Assembly (NCBI GenBank): GCA_940671915.1
Contig: CALNVZ010000218.1
Location: 38,293,148 to 38,357,147 of the forward strand
DNA from: Paracentrotus lividus
Taxonomy: Eukaryota; Echinodermata; Echinoidea; Camarodonta; Echinidae
Direction of reading: 5' to 3'
Length of the DNA: 64,000 bases
Shown: positions 59,041-64,000 of the stretch, piece by piece
Layout: every line of letters begins with the position of its first letter
Numbering within the stretch: the stretch's first letter is position 1
Notes under the pieces: generated by a model
Seen by the model: only the letters and a program-made list of their open reading frames with translations
The model's database searches: none
What the model was told of the DNA's origin: nothing
Position numbers and translations under genes: made by a program

Positions 59041-59599
59041 GTTAATAAAAAATATAATAGAATATGGCCTAACTTGTAGAACTTTTATTTAATCATTCCG
59101 TATTTTTGGCTTCCCTGTTTAAATTAGGCCTATTACGTCTATGTTTCTTTTACAATTCTTATCATTCATTTTGTTTGGGTTCGTACTGGAATCTATCTGG
59201 TGGATGTTGCAGCGATGTCATCGTCGGCCAGGAGGTCTCTGACACGGTTTTCACTCAACATCAGATGAAAGCTGTCGCTTGGCTGCTCGGGAGATTGCTG
59301 GTGTCGTTGTCCATGTTGACTAATTGACTAATGATTAGTACCATTGAATCTCACAGTATTTAATCGAGACGGTTCCATCATTTATATAAACACAAAAGAA
59401 ATGAAACATCCGGCCAATTAAGTGCCTATTACAACCCAACGTGTGTTGAACCGGATGTGGTCTTTTGAATAATTAATTCAAGATCAGTCATATCCAGGGA
59501 CGGGGGGGGGGGGGGGGCATGACATCATGGTCCCCGGCTATAAAATGGAGTGATTAAAACAAATCCTGACGAGCAAGGCATGTCGACATGTACAGTACA

Positions 59600-60545
59600 T
59601 CCTAAGTTTAGGTAAAGTTGGAGCCTAAAAATAAAGATAAATTTGGAGCTCAATCTGGCGTCCCTAAGTTTAAATCAATTTGGCACCCCTTAACTGCAGG
59701 TCAAATCAACGCCCTATAAGCTCAAATCAATTCGGCGTCCCCTAAGTTTCTGATCATTTTGGCGCTCCTACATTTGAGCTCAATTTGGCGCCCCTACGCT
59801 TAAACCTAACTTGGCCGAGGTATTTTTTGAGTTCTTAGAGCCAGGGAGGGGCTTCCAGGCCCCCCTTTAGATCTCGACCGTCGACTGCGCGATCGCCGCT
59901 TAATTGGCACGCAGTCCCCTGTTGCGTAATCTCCGTAACTGCATCATTAATTTTTTTCAGAAAAGCGCTTCGTTGTAATTATATATGCTAATTATGCATG
60001 AAATCCTATTTGGCTCTAATTCTCTAAATGTAGCTCTTAAAATGCTATTTTTGTACAAATATTCCTTATAGCTTCCTAATAAATGTACTTGAAAATTTCC
60101 CATATTGCCATCCATTTCTTCCTAGGCCCCCCCCCCCCGGCCTTGTTAGGGTTAGGTCGATTAGGCGCCCTCTAAGTTTAAGTTCTATTTTCCCCTAAAT
60201 TTAAGGTCGATTTAGCGCCCTATAATTTAAAGTCGATCTGGCGACCGCAATTATTTTCAGGTCAATTGGCATTATATGTTTAAGCTCAATTTGGCGCCCT
60301 TAGTTTAAGGTCGAGTCGGCGCCCTCTGATTTATGATCGATTTAGCGGCCCCTAAATTTAAGATGAAATTAGTGCCCCCTTTCCCTTTCCTCTCTTTTTT
60401 CCCCTCCCTTTTCCCCTTTTTCCCTCTCTCTGTTTCTCTCCTTTTTTTTTCCCCCTCCTTTTCCTTTTTCCTCCTCTTTTGGACCCTTGCGCGCCTACCG
60501 GGGGGGGGGGGCGCAGTAAGCCCCCCCCCCCCAATACGCGCATGA
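59600..60545. mobile_element. Motif-array arm (GGCGCCCCTAAGTTTAAGGTC), single arm
   Basis: Units of about 26-35 bp run from 59610 to 60375, in the orientation of the 46.1-kb arm. A CT-rich tract (60376-60480) and a terminus with G and C runs ending AATACGCGCATGAATG follow. The array is split by a TTAA-type insertion (59804-60151). An opposing purine-tract terminus follows at 60645-60735. Confidence 0.7.
59804..60151. mobile_element. piggyBac-like TTAA element, short relative of 16.7-kb element
   Basis: Left flank TTAA (59800-59803) and right flank TTAG (60152-60155). The left ACCTAACTTGGCCGAGG, later TAGATCTCGACCG and GCGCGATCGC match the order seen in 16672-17449. The right end GGCCTTGTTAGGG is an approximate inverse. 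It has split a motif array. Confidence 0.65.
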
Positions 60546-60644
60546 ATGCGAGAACGTTTACGCGGAGGGATTTGGCCCCAAAATGGCGGGTTCTTCAAAA
60601 TTCAGCGGCGCACGCGCATTGAACCTATTTTTTATTAATGCGCG

Positions 60645-60735
60645 AATTTAGATCGGAGGCGGGGGGCCTGGGTATAGGTGCGCAAGGGAGCCCCCCCCCC
60701 CAAAAAAAGAAAAAAAAAAAGGAGAAAGGAGAAAG
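60645..60735. repeat. Purine-tract terminus module, inverted
   Basis: GGCCTGGGTATAGGTGCGCAAGGGAG, a C run and an AAGAAAA/GGAGAAA tract. It faces the pyrimidine-tract terminus that ends at 60545. Confidence 0.45.
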
Positions 60736-61231
60736 AGCACGAAATGACCTTAACCCTTTGGATGCGACGGACTTCTCTAATACATTGACAAACTTTTTTG
60801 GCTTTTCACCAGCTTTTGGGGCTAAATTCTTGTGGAATAGGACAAAGATATATTTATTTTCAATATCCATTAAAAAAATAACCTAGTTACGTGGAAAAAA
60901 TCGAGAACAATTCACTATATTTCAACATTACCATAATTTTTTACATATGAAACGAATTCCCGATCTTAACTTTTGGCGTACGCGTCCGGAGGGGAAGAAA
61001 TTATCAAATAAAGCTAGCTCGAGAGGAGAAATACGAGAGATAAAGATTGAGAATGAGAAGAAGAGAGAGAAATAGAAAGTTTAAGGGGTTAAAACAATGT
61101 TCATTATTATAGATATAATTATATAAAACATTAGTTAAATAACATTACATAACATAAATTTGTATAGCGCAGCTTTTACATGGATATATTCAGCTGCGCT
61201 TGCTCAGAGCTCTTTTTTTTTTTTTACTTAA

Positions 61232-61814
61232 AGGGGAAGGAAACCCTAGGAATTCACTAAATTGTACAAAACAGAAAAATCAAAGAAGCTGATCAATGAA
61301 AATTTGAGAAAAAATAAATGAATAATAACAAAGTTATGAGCATTTTAATGTTGTGATCACTACCGCTATGGGGATCCTCACATTGGCAACGGGACCAAGA
61401 TGTGTGATGTCATACCTGAACAACTTCCCCATTACTTGTGTACATATTTCACTCAAATTGTCCTTTTTTATTTATTCTGTTAAAAGATCTGAGATTCTTT
61501 TCATGGGAGGACATTTAATACAGGTACACAAAATATAATCATGGGTGAAGAGTCTTTACTACCATTAGAATGAGGAAAAAGAAGCATTTTTGGTATTTTT
61601 TTTGTATGTCATATGGGAGAGTTGTTCATGTGTGACATCACACATCTTGGGCCTGTTGCCAGTGTGAGGATCTCCATAGCCTTAGTGATCACAACATTCA
61701 AATGCACATAACTTTCTTATTATCTATTCAATTGTTCTCAAACTTTCTTTAATCTGTTTCTTTGATTTCTTTTGTTTCATACAATTCAACTGAATCCTAG
61801 GGTTTCATTCTCCT
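61232..61814. mobile_element. TTAA-type palindromic MITE, AGGGGAAGGAAACCCTAGGA termini
   Basis: Flanked by TTAA at 61228-61231 and 61815-61818. Ends AGGGGAAGGAAACCCTAGGA and TCCTAGGGTTTCATTCTCCT. The arms are long: GGATCCTCACATTGGCAACG is mirrored by TTGCCAGTGTGAGGATCTCC, and GTGATCAC blocks are mirrored as well. A half copy is at 23388-23735. Confidence 0.85.
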
Positions 61815-61824
61815 TTAATTCTAC

Positions 61825-62310
61825 ATAATTAAGCAATTTCCTTAACTGAATAGATACGTTTCAATTTAGATTTAAAGATGGTTAATGATGGAGAGCTTCT
61901 TATATCAAGAGGCGGGCTATTCCATAGTTTGGGGGCAGCAAGTACAAAAGCGCGATCACCAAGAGTGATTTTTGTCTTGCGAAAGGGGATCTGTAACAAT
62001 TATTCATCAGTGGAACTTCGCAGGCTTCGACCATGTGATTGGGTTTTAAGTTTGAGTAGTTCTGATATGTACTGTGGAGCTTGACCAATTGATGATTTAT
62101 ATACAATTAACAAAACTTTGAATGAAATTCTTTGACGTACTGGTAACCAGTGGAGCATTCTCAGAAGGGGTGTGGTGGAACTAAACTAGACAAGTCTTGC
62201 ACATGCATTTACAACTTTTTGTAACTTGGAAATCAAAGTATATCAGGCATTCCAAACAATAAAGCATTGCAATAGTCAAGCTTATCTACTTGCATGTAGA
62301 TTAAGCCTGT
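61825..62310. repeat. Interspersed-repeat-like sequence, retroelement-associated type
   Basis: Contains GGCGGGCTATTCCATAGTTT, then CAAAAGCGCGATCACCAAGA, then TGGTAACCAGTGGAGCATTC and GCATTGCAATAGTCAAGCTT. From memory, this order of short conserved phrases belongs to a widespread interspersed repeat of fish and marine invertebrates. The two frames of 68 codons in it are not genes. Family naming needs a repeat-library search. Confidence 0.45.
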
Positions 62311-63230
62311 CGTCTTCCGATTCTCGCTAGTTCTCGTTGTTGTTTGTTGATTTAGAGATGAAAACCATTTTCACGCCCGATTGTCAGGAGGATGCCCGAA
62401 AACGAGTTTTGTTGAATTATACTAGAATAAAAAAAATCGAGAGATCATTTACTTAGTTACACGGTTTTATGGGTTAATGTATATAAACAAGATAAACTTG
62501 GGAAGAATATTTTTACCCAACCTAGCGTTTTGAGCTTTTAATCTCCCATTTTAGTCATTTTTGGGTCGTTTTTTTGTGTGAAAATGATATTTTGGTTCAA
62601 CAGCAGTCACTAAAGCTTTCTGTAAATCAGCAGCGCATCGATTTCCTAGTTACGCTGAGTGAGTAAATATTTAATTTCTCTTTCCATGATTTTAACATTC
62701 TTTGTGGTTGGTCATATTTTCCCCGTTTTTGTATCATAAAAAAAATATCATGATAAATCTTCGATCTGAGCTGCACAGCTTGCATCTCCTTTTACACTGC
62801 TTTATTCAGGCTGTTATCGCGATATCGACGGTCAGATGTAGAGAGGTTCTATACCAGTACAACATTTCCGTAAGTTCTTTCTTGGTCGTTAGTGACTGTA
62901 GTGGAACTGTGCGGTTTGTATAAAATAACACTGTCCTTTTTGATTGTTCGTTTTCTAGTGTCCAAAATCCCTCTTCTTCGGTCAGTGCGGTCAGTGCAGG
63001 AAAGATTCAAGCCACTTCCTGCTCATTATAAAGCGTCACATTTTCAAATACACTAGGGCTTCTCTATAAAAACCGACAAAGGATGTGTATACTATTGGTC
63101 GCTATTTTGGGATTAACTCGGCGGCATTGATAAAGACTGACAAGTTTCTTTTTGAATTTCGGGTGCTCACATAAACTCAGACGCTAGGTCGTCTATTGAA
63201 AAAGGAGAAGCGCTGATCCTAATTGGGAAT
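62311..63230. other. Stretch with no supported feature
   Basis: A 32-codon ATG frame near 62353 and a 73-codon frame at 62702 have neither domains nor clear donors. No bounded repeat is seen. Confidence 0.35.
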
Positions 63231-63234
63231 ATGG

Positions 63235-63477
63235 GTGCCATCTCACTCGCGGAGACGTCTCCGCGACAATGGAAATTTCGTCTCCGCGACTAAATAATAG
63301 TTTAGAGACGTCTCGAGAAGATCTCCGCGCAATTTATGGAAAACAAATCCGTTTCAAAATGCAGGAGATTCTCCGAGACGTCTCTGAGAAAATCTCGGAG
63401 ACGTCTCTAATATTTATGTGCTGGGAGGACGAAATTCTTATTCCTGTCGCGGAGATGTCTCGCAAGTGAGATAGCAC
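63235..63477. mobile_element. Palindromic element with GAGACGTCTC units (copy 2)
   Basis: Ends GTGCCATCTCACTCGCGGAG and GCGGAGATGTCTCGCAAGTGAGATAGCAC are approximate inverts. The interior carries several GGAGACGTCTC palindromes. Related to 58757-59040. Confidence 0.7.
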
Positions 63478-63496
63478 ACTTACTAAACGGTGATAT

Positions 63497-63650
63497 GGTG
63501 GTATCTCACTTCGCGGAAATACTTTGAAACACTTTGAGACGCCGGTTTTGAAATTACTTGGACACGGTTGAACTTGTGGGGAATCGTCTCCGAAACGTCT
63601 CCTCAATCCCGCGACGTTTCAGAGTCGTGGAAACTACGATTGAGTGTTCC
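63497..63650. mobile_element. Truncated third GAGACGTCTC-family element
   Basis: Starts GGTATCTCACTTCGCGGAAA, like the other copies, and includes GAGACGCCGGTTTTGAAATT, GTCTCCGAAACGTCTCC. No right end is recognised. Confidence 0.5.
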
Positions 63651-64000
63651 CGCGTCATGAACGAGTCACGAGTAATGAAACTCAATAATTAAATTTTGCC
63701 AAAAGTTCAAAGGTATATAAAATAGTACAGCAAACCCACCCAACCAAAACAAAAACAAAATACAGACTAGGCTACCTGCAAAATGTCAGATGTGGTCTAA
63801 AAAGAGTTATTATGACTTCTATTACTAGATGAGTATACCATGTTAACGTTAAGAGGACGCTATTACAGAAACCTTGAAGATTGAAACTAAAAGAAAAGAA
63901 GTGCAAATTTTTACGTAACTGGATAGTGCGTCTTTTAGCGTTCTTACGATATGAAAAAAGACGGCAAGCGTTCCCAATCAAAGTTGGACGAGGGATTAGC

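Noticed and set aside
60751-61092. Possible further TTAA element (TTAACCCTTTGG to AAGGGGTTAA)
   Set aside because: Ends agree over too few bases to separate from chance.
61878-62106. Two 68-codon frames on opposite strands
   Set aside because: Both lie in a repeat-like segment and have no conserved protein features.

Overview
This is a window of nuclear DNA from a eukaryote, most likely a marine invertebrate deuterostome; an echinoderm such as a sea urchin is the best guess. The reasons are AT-rich, intron-dominated sequence, scattered TACATG/ACATGT runs, a very dense load of short palindromic transposon remnants, and spliced exons of a metazoan centriole gene. No bacterial-style gene organisation, CRISPR array or rRNA gene is visible. 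Almost all open frames longer than 60 codons lie in repeats or simple sequence and are not genes.

The one gene I can name is CEP97, the leucine-rich-repeat centriole and cilium regulator, on the minus strand. Four exons are visible: a probable first coding exon (34728-34827), then LRR exons at 18100-18254, 16480-16638 and 14593-14694. Their splice phases join in one frame for 172 codons. The rest of the gene was not found and probably lies beyond the left edge. The 5' part of the 18.1-kb exon is tandemly repeated four times with increasing decay, and part of the 16.5-kb exon has a second, in-frame copy. Three other putative first exons, all tentative, occur on the right: a mitochondrial-presequence-like one (51442-51567, +), one of unknown family (54498-54590, +), and a very short one on the minus strand (53673-53708) next to a CRE palindrome.

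Layout: 1-14.5 kb holds mainly MITEs, simple repeats and a 2.5-3.2 kb GA-rich tract. 14.5-34.8 kb is the visible CEP97 region, with a tRNA-Thr-like remnant, a piggyBac-like TTAA element, a foldback element at 24.8-26.0 kb and an assembly gap. The 3.4-3.5 kb on each side of the 25-N gap (25881-29375 and 29401-32821) are the same sequence with many small indels, so this is an unmerged contig overlap and not a biological duplication. 38-50 kb is a repeat thicket: a foldback-like pair of motif arrays (40.7-42.1 and 46.1-46.8 kb) with nested elements, a 1576-bp element with a 5-bp target duplication, and large palindromes. 51-64 kb holds the three candidate first exons and further nested elements.

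The most interesting pattern is in the repeats. Three families unrelated in sequence share one architecture: inverted arms made of degenerate motif ladders of roughly 15-35 bp. At least seven families of short elements are flanked by TTAA, pointing to piggyBac- or Kolobok-type mobilisation. Several families carry the same GCGAAGC mini-hairpin. No autonomous transposase was recognised.
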